Shown here in pieces: positions 1 to 10,821 of a stretch of 64,000 nt of DNA. Under the pieces are notes generated by a model. It made no database searches and was not told the DNA's origin. It was given only the letters and a program-made list of their open reading frames with translations. Source of the stretch: Megaleporinus macrocephalus. Lineage: Eukaryota; Chordata; Actinopteri; Characiformes; Anostomidae. The first letter of the stretch is position 1; each line of letters starts with the position of its first letter. Location of the stretch: NCBI GenBank assembly GCA_021613375.1, contig CM038714.1, positions 42,125,623 to 42,189,622 of the forward strand. Direction: 5' to 3'. The translations under genes were made by a program, and so were the position numbers.

Positions 1-1751
1 ACAGAATCTTATAAATCTTATTTCAGCTATTATTATCCACTTAATAAAATACTAAATTTAATATGAACATGAAAAACTGTTATTTACTGTAGTTTTCTTT
101 CATAATAGTGTGCCACCTTACTAAAACTAATGAGCCTAACATGACTATACAATACATCACAACCCTCAGTTCTTATTAACACCACATACCATTGGTAAAC
201 CGTTTTACATGAAACCACTCTGAGTGACTGTTTACATCTGAGTGACTGATTTATACACTAGTTGAAATCATTTTTTTAATATCTCAAACATGCTGCATAC
301 TATAAAACCCAGATTCACACTTCTAAACTATTTCATTTAAATGCACTTGCTGTGATCGTTCTATATTATATAAGTTCTATAAGTGCGTGATGATTTATAA
401 TGCCAGCTATCAGCCAGTGCAGGTTTAAATGCGACTTCGTCCAGGCCTTGCTGGAGCATCGTGAGTCATCCTGCACTGCACACTGCACACTTTTTTTTAT
501 TCAGTCTCTTTTTTTTTCTTCCTGAACTTGGCACAAGTGTCCTCATTTGAAATTCCGGTCATGTACACCCTGTCACGTAAGGAACTGTGACGGACTGGGC
601 GATGCTCGTCACAGAGGATATCAAATTAGTGCACGTAAGCCTGGCAGGCCCATTTCCAGTTTTATGTAGCAGTTTGTATTGTTATTTTGAATTTACAGCC
701 CACTTTATGGACTGTGGTGCAGCTACTTGCTGCCGCAGCGCAGACTGTAAATTGTGAAATGGATTGCTGTAAAGACGGTCTCAAAGACAGTAAGAAAACG
801 ATGAAGATCTGATCCACATAGCGTCTCTGCTTTCACTGCCTGAGCTTTCCCGTCATTTTCCATTCAGCCGTGCAGATGCTTGGGGGTATTTGGATGCGTC
901 GCAGTATTGTGAAGTAGTTTTTAGGTGCCTTGCGCAATAAGCAGAAGACCTGTTAGCAGTAGCAGCCTGATGCCAGCTGGGCGGCTAGCTCTTCTTCACA
1001 GTAGAATTTATGCCCTCAGTGGAGGTCAGTCAGTTTTTGGAATATGGATAAGTGTTTGTTGTGTTTTAATGCTATTTGTATTGCATTGCTATGTGTATTG
1101 CATCAGATATAGTATCAATTCTTTTGATATGAGGAAAGCACTCATTTCTCGCTAGTAGCTCAACACAGAGTCTCAACATTTCACTCACAGAAGGCCAACC
1201 ACGTCCTACTTAACCTAATGCAGATATATTGCTTGATTTTATTAACTACAAAATATTAGAGATTATTTTCATTCTGCTGCTGAAATGGCCAATAGGGGGT
1301 CTGCCGAACGAGTTCGTCTTAGCAATGATCTACAAATTCTGATACTCATTTGATTATCAACAGCACTGGGCTTTGGGTTTCGATTAGGTTTTAGGCTGAT
1401 GTTAGAGCTAGAATAGGTTTTGAGGGAAGCATTTGGGGAATACCTTTAGACTTTTTAAACTTTCTGCTCAATGCAATCATTATATCAAGATATAAATAGT
1501 GGATGGGCCGTTGATGGTGGTTGTGAAGTGGTGGATTGTATAGAAACCTGTAGCCTACAATGTCTTTTTGCAGTGGTGGGAATAGGAACCAGGAGTTGCG
1601 ATGTCTACAGCACAAAATATTAAATCTAGCCACTGTATGTACAACCTAAGTCTCAAAGGAATATATATATATATATATATACATGTATATATTTTGCTGT
1701 GCATTTGCTGCTTTAAAAAAATAAATACATGTTTTAGACCAAAACCTAATT

Positions 1752-1792
1752 GCAAAACTATTGTAGAGTCTAGATGTCTACAATAGTTTTGC
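1752..1792. repeat. Perfect hairpin, 16-bp stem and 9-nt loop
   Basis: The arm GCAAAACTATTGTAGA at 1752-1767 is followed after nine bases by its exact reverse complement at 1777-1792. The flanks (AATT before, GATT after) are nearly symmetrical too. It sits in AT-rich sequence with a TA run just upstream (1662-1680). It could be the joined ends of a collapsed inverted-repeat element or a chance palindrome. No gene function is implied. Confidence 0.75.
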
Positions 1793-3080
1793 GATTTTCA
1801 CAGTATCACATTATCACAGTATCAGTAGATTGCAGTATCATGTTACTTTAGAAGGTGCTTTACAGTATACAGTGTCACAATTTTTACATTTTCTGATATC
1901 TGACATCAAAATAGATTTAAAATTACGATAAAAAATATGAATCCAATTACTCTCGTTCAACATTTCACACACCTCTCTGCACTAACTATGCTCTAATCAA
2001 ACATACACTTTGAAAAGTGATTTTTAAGTACTGACCATATCCACAATATACCCAGAAAAAAAACATTGTACATAGTATTTATCAATATTGTGATAAATGA
2101 CATCATACTGTCACATTTCCCAGCTATTTATAACCACTTCATACAGTAACACACGAGGGAGCTTTTAGAGGCATTACATGTTTCGGATGTCTGGTTCCTA
2201 TCACCTCCACTGTGAAGAGTTTGTATTTTCCCATCAAATTAGTCTGAAATGACACGGTTCACATCCTGGCCGTTTGATTATGTAGACATTAAAAAAAAAA
2301 ATTCCATGTTAGTGGAAAGTAGCAGGTCGTATGTTGTTTTTTACCAAATTTAATGTGTTAATAATGCTCCATGTTCATTACAAACTTTTTAAAGTTTAGA
2401 ACGTTTGCCTTTCCTGTGTAAAGTTAATGTTTCAGAATATAAGAATCATAATGAGGTGTCACTGGTATGTTTGTCTTCAATAGTTAAACATAAAGTAAGA
2501 ACAGAATCACATGACTGATGGAATGTGAGTGATTGTGAGAGACCCTGCTGAAGTCACCTAATTAACATAAAGTGTTGAGAAAACAAAAAGCAACAGCCAA
2601 AAATGGAAAGTTTTGAGGGCCACCAACGTCATGTGTCATAGGAGTGTTTTCCAGTCATTCATTGTTAAAAAAGGAAAACAATAAAACGAGCTCACCACTC
2701 AGATTCATATGCTCGTGTGGTGCACCGACAAAGATTGGTTATACAATCCAAACGTTTTGAGGGCCATTAACATCCTGTTTAAGAGCCTTTTCTCCCGTTT
2801 CCCCCACCGCTCTCCCCCCACCATGCATTTTTTGCGGATCACTGCCTTTGCCCTCTTTGTTCCCGTTCTGTGGCCGATTCGACACCTGGTCCACCGCGCC
2901 CCCCCAGCCCCTCATTAATCGGCTCTGATATTAATGGGAGGTGAACGCTGGCAAATTACGGCCTGCAGCCTCCTAAAGCCCGGGCATGCTCGGAGCGTCC
3001 ACATGCGGCCTGATTTGCATGCCAGTCCACACTTTCTCCACAGCTTTTCCCAGACCACTGTTCAGCCCGGCGTGAATCGA

Positions 3081-3081
3081 C

Positions 3082-3115
<34 letters not shown>

Positions 3116-3277
3116 ATTTCTTTCTTGCTCTCTCTCTCTCTCTCTCTCAATCCATCTCTCTCTCACTCTATCTCTATCTCTCTCGCTCTCTCTTGCGCTG
3201 TCTCTCTCTCTCACTCTCTCTCTCTCTCTCAATCCATCTCTCTCTCACTCTCTCTATCTCTCTCGCTCTCTCTTGCG

Positions 3278-3310
<33 letters not shown>

Positions 3311-3820
3311 GCTTTCTGTCTGTCTCTCTCTCTCTCTCTGTCTCTGTATGTGTGTCTGTCTCTCTGTCTCTCTGTCTTTCTCGCTCTCTCTCTCTTTCTC
3401 TCTATTTCTCTCTCTCTCTCGCTTTCTCTCTCTCTCTCTCGCTCTCTCTCTCTCGCTCTCTCTTTCTCTCTCTCGCGCTCTCTTTCTCTCCCTCTCTCTC
3501 TCTCACTCTATCTCTCTCGCTCTCTCTCTCTCTCTCGCTTTCTGTCTGTCTGTCTCTCTCTCTCTCTCTGTCTCTGTATCTGTCTTTCTCTTTTTCGCTC
3601 TCTCTCTCTTTCTCTCTATTTCTCTCTCTCTCTCTCTCTCTCTCGCTCTCTCTTTCTCGCTCTCTCTCTCGCGCTCTCTTTCTCTCCTTCTCTCTCTCTT
3701 ACTCTATCTCTCTCACTCTATCTCTCTCTCACTATCTCTCTCGCTCTCTCTCTCTCTCGCTTTCTGTCTGTCTCTCTCTCTCTCGCTCTCTCTATTTCTC
3801 TCGCTCTCTCTCTCACTCTA

Positions 3821-3861
<41 letters not shown>

Positions 3862-3885
3862 TTCTCTCTGTCTTTCTCTCTCTCT

Positions 3886-3943
<58 letters not shown>
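3081..3943. repeat. Very long imperfect (CT)n polypyrimidine tract
   Basis: About 860 bp in which the + strand is almost only C and T, with scattered A and G interruptions such as CGCT, CACT and CTGT. The interruptions recur in order: the motif CAATCCATCTC appears near 3148 and again near 3230, and a block with GCTTTCTGTCTGTC followed by GTCTCTGTAT appears near 3310 and 3540. The tract therefore grew by duplication of larger blocks as well as by slippage. All six frames stay open for long distances and give Ser-Leu or Arg-Glu repeats, which are not proteins. The last ~45 bp is pure CT. Confidence 0.97.
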
Positions 3944-3946
<3 letters not shown>

Positions 3947-3958
3947 TGTCCTTTCTTT

Positions 3959-3985
3959 AGCTGACCGTGTGCACCTGGGCGTGAT
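3959..3985 (+). repeat. Short duplicated segment after the CT tract (copy 1)
   Basis: These 27 bp, beginning AGCTGACCGTGT and ending CGTGAT, recur at 5324-5350 with two differences. In both places a CT-rich sequence lies just upstream (the long tract here, a short decayed CT run there), so a piece of tract edge was copied about 1.36 kb away. Function is unknown. Confidence 0.6.
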
Positions 3986-5323
3986 TCCCCCATGTTCCCT
4001 TCAGGCCGTGGGTTTTTTATTTGGATGCTGTATAAAACTGTGGTGAGTATTTGCTGTCAGCCGTAGCGGCGGATTCCTCCCGGCCGGTTAAACGAATAGT
4101 TCGGTGAACTATAAAAATGTACTGTCAGAATTCTGGCTTCCAGGTGGCTACTACTCCTGCTACACCGTTCTGTCGGCTTTTATAGATCCCGCTGAGCCAT
4201 ACCGTGTCAGAAACCTTACAAGTACGGCAGAGTTATTCATTTTCAGGTGTTTTCAGTGTTTTTGACCAAAAAAAACTACAGGTGTTTCTGTCTATCCTTC
4301 CTCCATCCTCCATCCCACAGTGAGAAGACAACTCACTATGAGTCTGAAATGAGGCACAGCTGTCAAGAAGCCCTTACGGAAGACAGCGAATGGACAAACA
4401 AGAAAATGTGTAAAGCAAAGAAAGTGCTTTTGTTCCCAGAAAACTGAATTCCACCAACTTCTAAAACTTCTAAAAGCAAGTCTCCTGAAAACAGCAGGCT
4501 GTGATTCAAGGCTGGACCCTGAAATATTTTTCACTGATATCTTTTTGAACAATGCTGGACATGTGATAGGACATCTGATATGTGAAGGATGGTCTCGTAC
4601 TTTTGCACCTCACTGTAAACGAGTTTGCATGATGCTAATTGATGAGATATAAGCTTCCAGGTATAAGCTTTCAGTACTTGTTGGCTGCATTGCAGCTCCA
4701 GTGCAAATCTGAAGGAGAGAATTTGGCAGATTGTTTGGAAAAACTGGGTTAAAGGAGCAATGTGTAAGATGACGCGGCCTCCAGAAAGTTACTGTCAGTA
4801 ACACAATACGAAAAGTCCCACCAGCTCCATGTTAGCATCAACAGCTGTTTACTTAATGGTCAAGAAGATTGTAAGTTCTGAACCATGTTTCATCCCGCTA
4901 CTCTCCATGAGCTCTCCAGTGGTGGAAAGCAACACCAGTATTAACTCTTGTTTTGCTACTGTTTATATCATTACCATTGGTACTATGAGACAGGATGGGC
5001 CTGAACTATGCATAGACATCTCCAACATACAGTCAAAACTGATTTTTCCTCACAAACTATTATTGATTTTAGTTCAAAATAATACATATTGCTCCTTTAA
5101 TGATTAGATGTTTTTAATATTTAGATTTTGGCCCAGAATTACACTTCTAGGAAACTACACCTCTTGGTAATGTGTTATGATGTGTGAGATGATGAAGGCC
5201 TGCTATTTGGTGTACACATGCTTGCATTACATGTTAGTTACTTTGTCCTAATAATTCTAGTACCCCCAAAGCTTTTCTCAGGCTGTAAATTGGCCTCTGT
5301 GAGTCTCTCTCACTGCTTTCTCC

Positions 5324-5350
5324 AGCTGACCGTGTTCACCTGGGTGTGAT
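5324..5350 (+). repeat. Short duplicated segment (copy 2)
   Basis: This is the counterpart of 3959-3985. It is preceded by GTCTCTCTCACTGC, a remnant of the CT-rich sequence that borders the first copy. After the 27 bp the two loci diverge completely. Confidence 0.6.
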
Positions 5351-5706
5351 ATGAGCAGAATCATTCAGTCTAGACTACCAGACTACTTTATTCCTTTCAT
5401 TTTCTTTCTATTTTTCTTTCTTTCTCTGTCCCTTAAAGTTTGATCACTGTTTTCAAACATAAATCGGTTCGAGTGCATGTGCCTAGCGTATTGACGCTCA
5501 GTGTCTGAGTATGAGTGCGCAGTCACATGCGCACATGCACGTGTGCAATTAAGCGTTTGTGCGTCGAGGGGCAAAAACATTTTAGCTCATTTAAGCCACC
5601 TGTTGATGTCAGGCTATTAACAGAGTGAACAATGTAATCAGTGAAAGAGTGCGAATGGCCCCGCTCTGAAGCAACTCTTTCCCCTTTACACCCTTTCAAT
5701 GCACGG

Positions 5707-5726
5707 ACACACACACACACACACAC
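5707..5726. repeat. (CA)n microsatellite
   Basis: About ten uninterrupted AC dinucleotides in an otherwise mixed-sequence intron. Confidence 0.95.
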
Positions 5727-6807
5727 CCTGTCCTCTGCGTTTCCTCCTTTTTTCACTCTCTCGTCTCTCTCGGTGAATGTTGCCATTGAAGGCTTCCTTC
5801 AGAAAGGTCCAGGGCGTTTTAAAAGGCTGCGGAACCGGGCCTTGGCGGCCTTTAGAAGCCTCCAGAATGTTCTTCCACTTGTGTGGCATTGTCTTCTTCC
5901 CTCAGAGGCATTCCCCTCAGAGTGGCTGTATGGGAATGTATGGGAATGCCTTGTGACACACAGGCCGGAACAAAGCGCTCCACTGCTGGGCCCGTTCCTC
6001 AGGTGCAGGAATGGTGGCTTTTGAAAACACCTCGCCGAGCCGTGTCCCACAGTAATTACTCGCTCACACACGGTGTTGCGGTTTTAGGCCGCGTAATCAG
6101 TCAGTGCACGTACGCTCTGCTAATTTTCCTGCAGTTTTTATTCCGCGGCTAAGGAAGCCCATTCCTGTTCAGCGGAGGAGAAATAATTGCCTTTTTTTTT
6201 TTTTCCTGGCAGCAGTTTGTCAAAATATTGACTCAGTATATCAAAATAATGACTTACTTACTTTTTTTTTTTTTTTTAAATATTGAGAATCTCCAAATCT
6301 CCAGGAAATTCAGTCATAATTCCAAGAAATAACTTTTTTTTTCTAGACACTATGTCAAAAATAACAAGCTACTTAAATTCAGCTACTTAAAATAAGTATG
6401 GCAAGTGTTTATTTTGACATAGCCGGTCATTATTTTTATATATTTTAAGTAATTAGGTTGACGTGAAGTCTATACATTGTGGCATAACAAATCAATGTTT
6501 TAAGAAAATAAATATTTATCCCAACCTAGTGTTTCCAATATTAAGATTTCTTTGAACAGTATCAACTTATTCTTTTATCAACTTATTGATTAACCTATAC
6601 TGCAACCTTTCCTCATCATGATATGTGCTTTGAGATTGATCATAATGTTGTGGATATGGATATTTAATTTAATGTGGAGTTCATTTTTTAAATCAACTCT
6701 CTATTATCACTAGTTGTTTTAGAAAATCTGTGGCTCCCTTCATCACCTTATCATTAGACGCATCAAACTTGCATTTCCATTACTTATTAAGGTGCACAAG
6801 ACTAGCA

Positions 6808-7039
6808 TATCGTCGCTGTCCAATGAAAAACATGTCCATTTCTTCATCATTTAAACACGACAGCTGACGTTTACATTGTGTAAACATTTCATGATGAATA
6901 GACCAATAGAAATGCTTTAAAATCACTTGGGGGGGGGGCCTGGTTCCATTGACTTACATTGAAAGTGAAGACTGTTTTTGGTCTCTCCTGTAAAGTTGCC
7001 ACTTTGAAGATACTTGTTTTTCATTGGACAGCTTCAATA
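6808..7039. mobile_element. Short TIR element (GCTGTCC family), complete copy
   Basis: The left end reads TATCGTCGCTGTCC then AATGAAAAACA; the right end is the approximate reverse complement (TGTTTTTCATTGGACAGC then TTCAATA). The ~230-bp interior has no coding capacity. Its core (TTTCATGATGAATAGACCAATAGAAATGC, a G run, then GACTTACATTGAAAG) recurs in the copies near 24.6, 24.8, 25.0, 30.4 and 58.9 kb. The size, the inverted ends and the TA-rich borders suggest a MITE that inserts at TA, as Tc1/mariner-type elements do. The superfamily is inference. Confidence 0.8.
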
Positions 7040-9136
7040 TTAAAAATAGTTTGTACTTGTACTTGCCACCAAATTGGTTTTCGGTTGTTGAGAACAGACA
7101 TTCTAGACTTTGAACAACATTTCAGCACTTTCTTTTCAAAAGAGACAGATTATTAATTTATGATAAATAAACAACCAACTATATTTTTGCAATCTAATGA
7201 ATAAAAAGAACTGAAAATATGTTTTTGGGTGTCGACATTGGCCACACGGTGTGAGCTTCAGGTAAAATCTAATCACTGTAAGCTGGAACTAATCTTAAAA
7301 CTCATTATGGGTGCAACTCTGCTATGAAAGTTATAAAAGAACCCATGTAATAATTTACATATCTTCTACTTTAGGTTCTTCAGAATAGCTTCCTTTTGTA
7401 TTGATGGTGCTTTATACGGTCTTTGCATTCTCTTTTAACGAGAAGACGGCTTGGTGTCCGTTTAACCTATAGAAATACTTTTAGTGTGTTGAAACAAGCA
7501 GTTGAACTAGATATATTCAACTTAGAGCATCACCGTTTGAAATATTTCTGCTTATTTAAGTTTTGTTTAAGGTTGTAGAACTTTTTTTGGAAGTATATTT
7601 ATAAAGAGGTCTCAACTTCACTGCTTCTGTTTGTCTTAGAACCGAATTTGAGGTAGGCCCAGACTTTTCACAGGTCCTGTTGCTGAACATGCTGCATTCC
7701 TGAGCTTTGAAGTGTGTTGGAAGACCATGTTAGGCCATGACTTACTTGAAGGTAACAGGGTAGAATTTCTGCGAGGCGTTTGTAGGCGAGCGCTTGGAAA
7801 ACTAAAGCGCTTCATTATCGTAGCTTTTATCTTTCTTCCTTTTCATTTGGGGGGGAAAAAAGGCGGGATATTAGTTTTTGGCTGTGACGGAATCAACATT
7901 CATTTCATGCTTTAGATAAAGTAAAGTGGAGGCGCCAGTTGAGGAAACCAAGCATTATTTCTTTAAATTGCTTTGAAAATTCTTACAGTTAAATTGTGTG
8001 GAACTACCAATAAGAAGACTTATTTGTTTGGATCTGTACCACCAACACGTGGTTCGACGCTCCGGTACTCTGGAGCACAATTCAGCATATTAGAAGATGA
8101 TATTAGTCTCCTCAGCTAGAGTCTGGCCTGTGAGCCCAGATAACCCCTTTATGGTCTTCTCCTTGTCTCTGATAAACTACCTTCCTTAATTGTGTTGCTT
8201 TGCCAAAACAATGTTAGTTCTGTCTCCTTGGATGACTTTCAGCCGTTTTTAATCACCAGCCTCTCCTGACACTTTTATTACGCTCTATTTTTCATTTGCA
8301 GAAGCGGGTGTAGGTGTACAGACATAAAATAAAGCATATGCTGATGAATAAAGCTGATGCTGATGAGGGCAGTGGTGTTGTATAACAAGTACTTATACCT
8401 GAGTGTAGTGTAATTCGCCAAGGTCTCTTTTCTGAACTGTTTGATTGCATTGATCTCAATCCTGAGCGTTGGTAATGGATTCAGTACCTTTGTAAACAAA
8501 TGTAGGTGTTAATATGATGAACATTGCGCCTGTGTAGACTTTTAGAGGAGAAATTCCACCTAAATGTTAATTGCCCTTTAAGAAATCGTGATGGACAGTT
8601 GAAACGCTGGTCTTTGCATGCCTAGCTGTCCTTCAGAAACCTCTTAATCATCCTGAGTGACGGTAATAGACCAACAGCAAACAGTGTGAGTGCGAGCACC
8701 GGTCACTACAAAAACACAAACACAGAACCTATACAAGCCATCCATTGTTTGCACACTGCCCAAAACCTTCTCCAAATGTTTGTATGTTGTTGTAACATTG
8801 AAGGCACTTTTGTCCACTGTGGATCCAGTTTGTTGGACCCGTTCCTGAGCCGTTTGATTGATCCATAAATGAAGTCTATTATGTTTGGTGTTGGGTTCGT
8901 CCATAAAAATGAATAAATGTATGGACGGAGTTTCCTTGTTGGCTGCTACATCTGTTTATAGCAATGGTGGCCAAGTGTTTTGTCCTGGTGAGCTTTAAAG
9001 TGCAGCTTTTGTGGAGGGCCAAGGGCCAAATTGAGGTAGGTAAGTTGGAAATGAATGTTATGAAAATACCTCAAAAAGTAAGTTTTCAAATTTGCCAAAA
9101 TTAAAATTCAGGACTGTAAACCAAACCTGAAAACCT

Positions 9137-9229
9137 GAAAATACTGACAATAAATCTAAACCACTTAAAATACAACTACTACCATTATTATAGCAAGCAG
9201 GCTGCCATAAAATCCAACATCTATGATAA
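9137..9229 (+). repeat. Local direct repeat, left copy
   Basis: This starts GAAAATACTGACAATAAAT and ends AACATCTATGATA. The same ~95-108 bp occurs at 9392-9499 in the same orientation. The two copies bracket a segment that is itself a copy of sequence 1.4 kb downstream (10667-10821). Confidence 0.85.
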
Positions 9230-9230
9230 T

Positions 9231-9356
9231 CATGTCTGGCTCCGGAAGATCAAACTCACTTCATTTGGGTCTCACCTTGCAAGATTGGGGTAATTGGAGA
9301 AGCACGACCTGGTTTGTCTTGGAAGATGGCTGTGCGAGGATCTGCAACAAAGTTTT
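9231..9356 (+). repeat. Copied segment, counterpart of 10667-10821
   Basis: It starts CATGTCTGGCTCC and runs through TTGCAAGAT, CCTGGTTTGTCTTGGAAG and GCGAGGATC to AAAGTTT. The same landmarks occur in the same order at 10667-10821, where the version is longer because of a T/C run and extra GC-containing bases. It lies exactly between the two direct repeats at 9137-9229 and 9392-9499. Confidence 0.85.
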
Positions 9357-9391
9357 TGCTTCTGTGAAACTGAAATTCTGGACGCAAATAA

Positions 9392-9499
9392 GAAAATACT
9401 GACAATAAATTAAAACTTACAGACTTACAAATACAATTACCACCATTATTATAGCTTTCAGGCTGCAGTATATGCCATCAAATCCAACATCTATGATAT
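9392..9499 (+). repeat. Local direct repeat, right copy
   Basis: This is the second copy of the 9137-9229 sequence, carrying an extra ACTTACAG-like insertion in its middle and GCAGTATAT where the left copy is shorter. It ends at the same point, CATCTATGATA. Confidence 0.85.
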
Positions 9500-9650
9500 T
9501 GGAGAGTGGTCGGTCATCTGAGGCATTGGATTCTATTATTATTGCTGTCGTTTGTAAATGTTTTTGTCAACTGTGGCTCCAGATGGCATTAGCCTGTTGG
9601 AGTGTACTTTCCTTTCTGTTCTTTTACTATATTCCACATACAGAGCGAGA

Positions 9651-9721
9651 TCATGTTTTTCAAGTGGCATCGACCCTGTAATGTAGTCATGTTTTCAAGT
9701 GGTGTCAAGCCTGTAATGTTG
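9651..9721 (+). repeat. 36-bp tandem duplication
   Basis: TCATGTTTTTCAAGTGGC begins one unit (9651-9686), and a near-identical unit follows at once (9687-9721). Both end in CTGTAATGT. A few substitutions separate them. Confidence 0.9.
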
Positions 9722-10666
9722 AAGAGATTACAAATTGCTTGTGGAATCCTAGCGCAACTCTTCCACGCGACAGACTTTTCTCCACTGTTTTTCTGCTGCC
9801 GCTCCAATTGTTTGAAGGCATCTGCCCTGATATTTTATATTTTGACCCATAAATCAGAAAGTAAGATTTTCTGAAATCCTCTGGCTGAACTTTTAGTTCT
9901 TTAAACAAAGGTATATGTGTGTTGTTAATAAAAATGCGTAACCTTCGGGTGTACCCTATCAAGCGTCCTCATGGGCCAGTTTTCTTTGGAAGCCTTGACT
10001 TCTAGCTATGTGATATTTAGTCAGTTTTCTAAAAATCAGTATTTGTACAGTATCAAAAATCCCGACATGGCTTGCGGTAAGTGCGTAATGATTAAGGCAT
10101 GCGCTGCCACTGCGCTAACTGGTGGGCTACAAGCTTCCATTACTCATTAGTTCCAGTGCAAAACTAAACAAGTTGTCTTGGCGGATCAACTACCGTTTGC
10201 TTAAGTGAAAGAGTCTGTAAACTCATTCTTTGATGAACTATTGTTTTCGACGGCGTCCGTGTTGCTAGCGAGGTATTACACGTCCAGTAGCTGAAGTGGG
10301 CCTCTTGGGACTCGGCGAATTGTAGTGTGACTTGAGTCTCATTCAGGCTTACGGAGAGTGAGTCCAGCCCCGAAGGGCTCCATCATCTTCAACCTGCAGA
10401 GACGTTGAGAGACTTGAGCTGGTTGAAGGGCGAATGGATTCCCGAGACTAAGTGCACTTAAGTGGCCCCTCTATCAGAAAAGAGCAGGCTTACTGCAGTC
10501 TCCACAGCTGCGTCCCGCAGACGGCGAATTATGGAGGCGTCTGTTGAAGCTGAGCCTTGCTGAAGGTTTAGTCTTGATTCATGGCATCAGATAAGCATTG
10601 GCGCTCATCATTTTTTTTCCTTTACTGAAGATTGGATCCCTTGATGTCTGAGGGTCTTTTTTTAAC

Positions 10667-10821
10667 CATGTCTGGCTCCTGAAGATCAAGCTCGCGCTCA
10701 CTTCATTTGTATCTTTTTTTTTTTTTCCCCTTACCTTGCAAGATCGGGGGTAATTAGAGAAGCGCAAGCACGGCCTGGTTTGTCTTGGAAGGTGGTTGCG
10801 CGAGGATCCGCAGCTAAGTTT
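10667..10821 (+). repeat. Probable source of the 9231-9356 copy
   Basis: This is the longer version of the segment, with an internal T/C run (10711-10732) and more CpG. It is not bracketed by the direct repeats that surround the 9.2-kb copy, so it is more likely the original. It has no recognisable element ends and no coding potential. Confidence 0.75.

Noticed and set aside
2934..4046. Open frame of 370 codons rich in Ser and Leu (and overlapping frames at 3125-3964 and 3193-3945)
   Set aside because: It is a direct translation of the CT tract; every frame is open for the same compositional reason and there is no domain or splice context.
5641..6286. Cluster of overlapping short open frames
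   Set aside because: None has a domain, a usable splice context or consistent composition. The cluster reflects locally higher GC.
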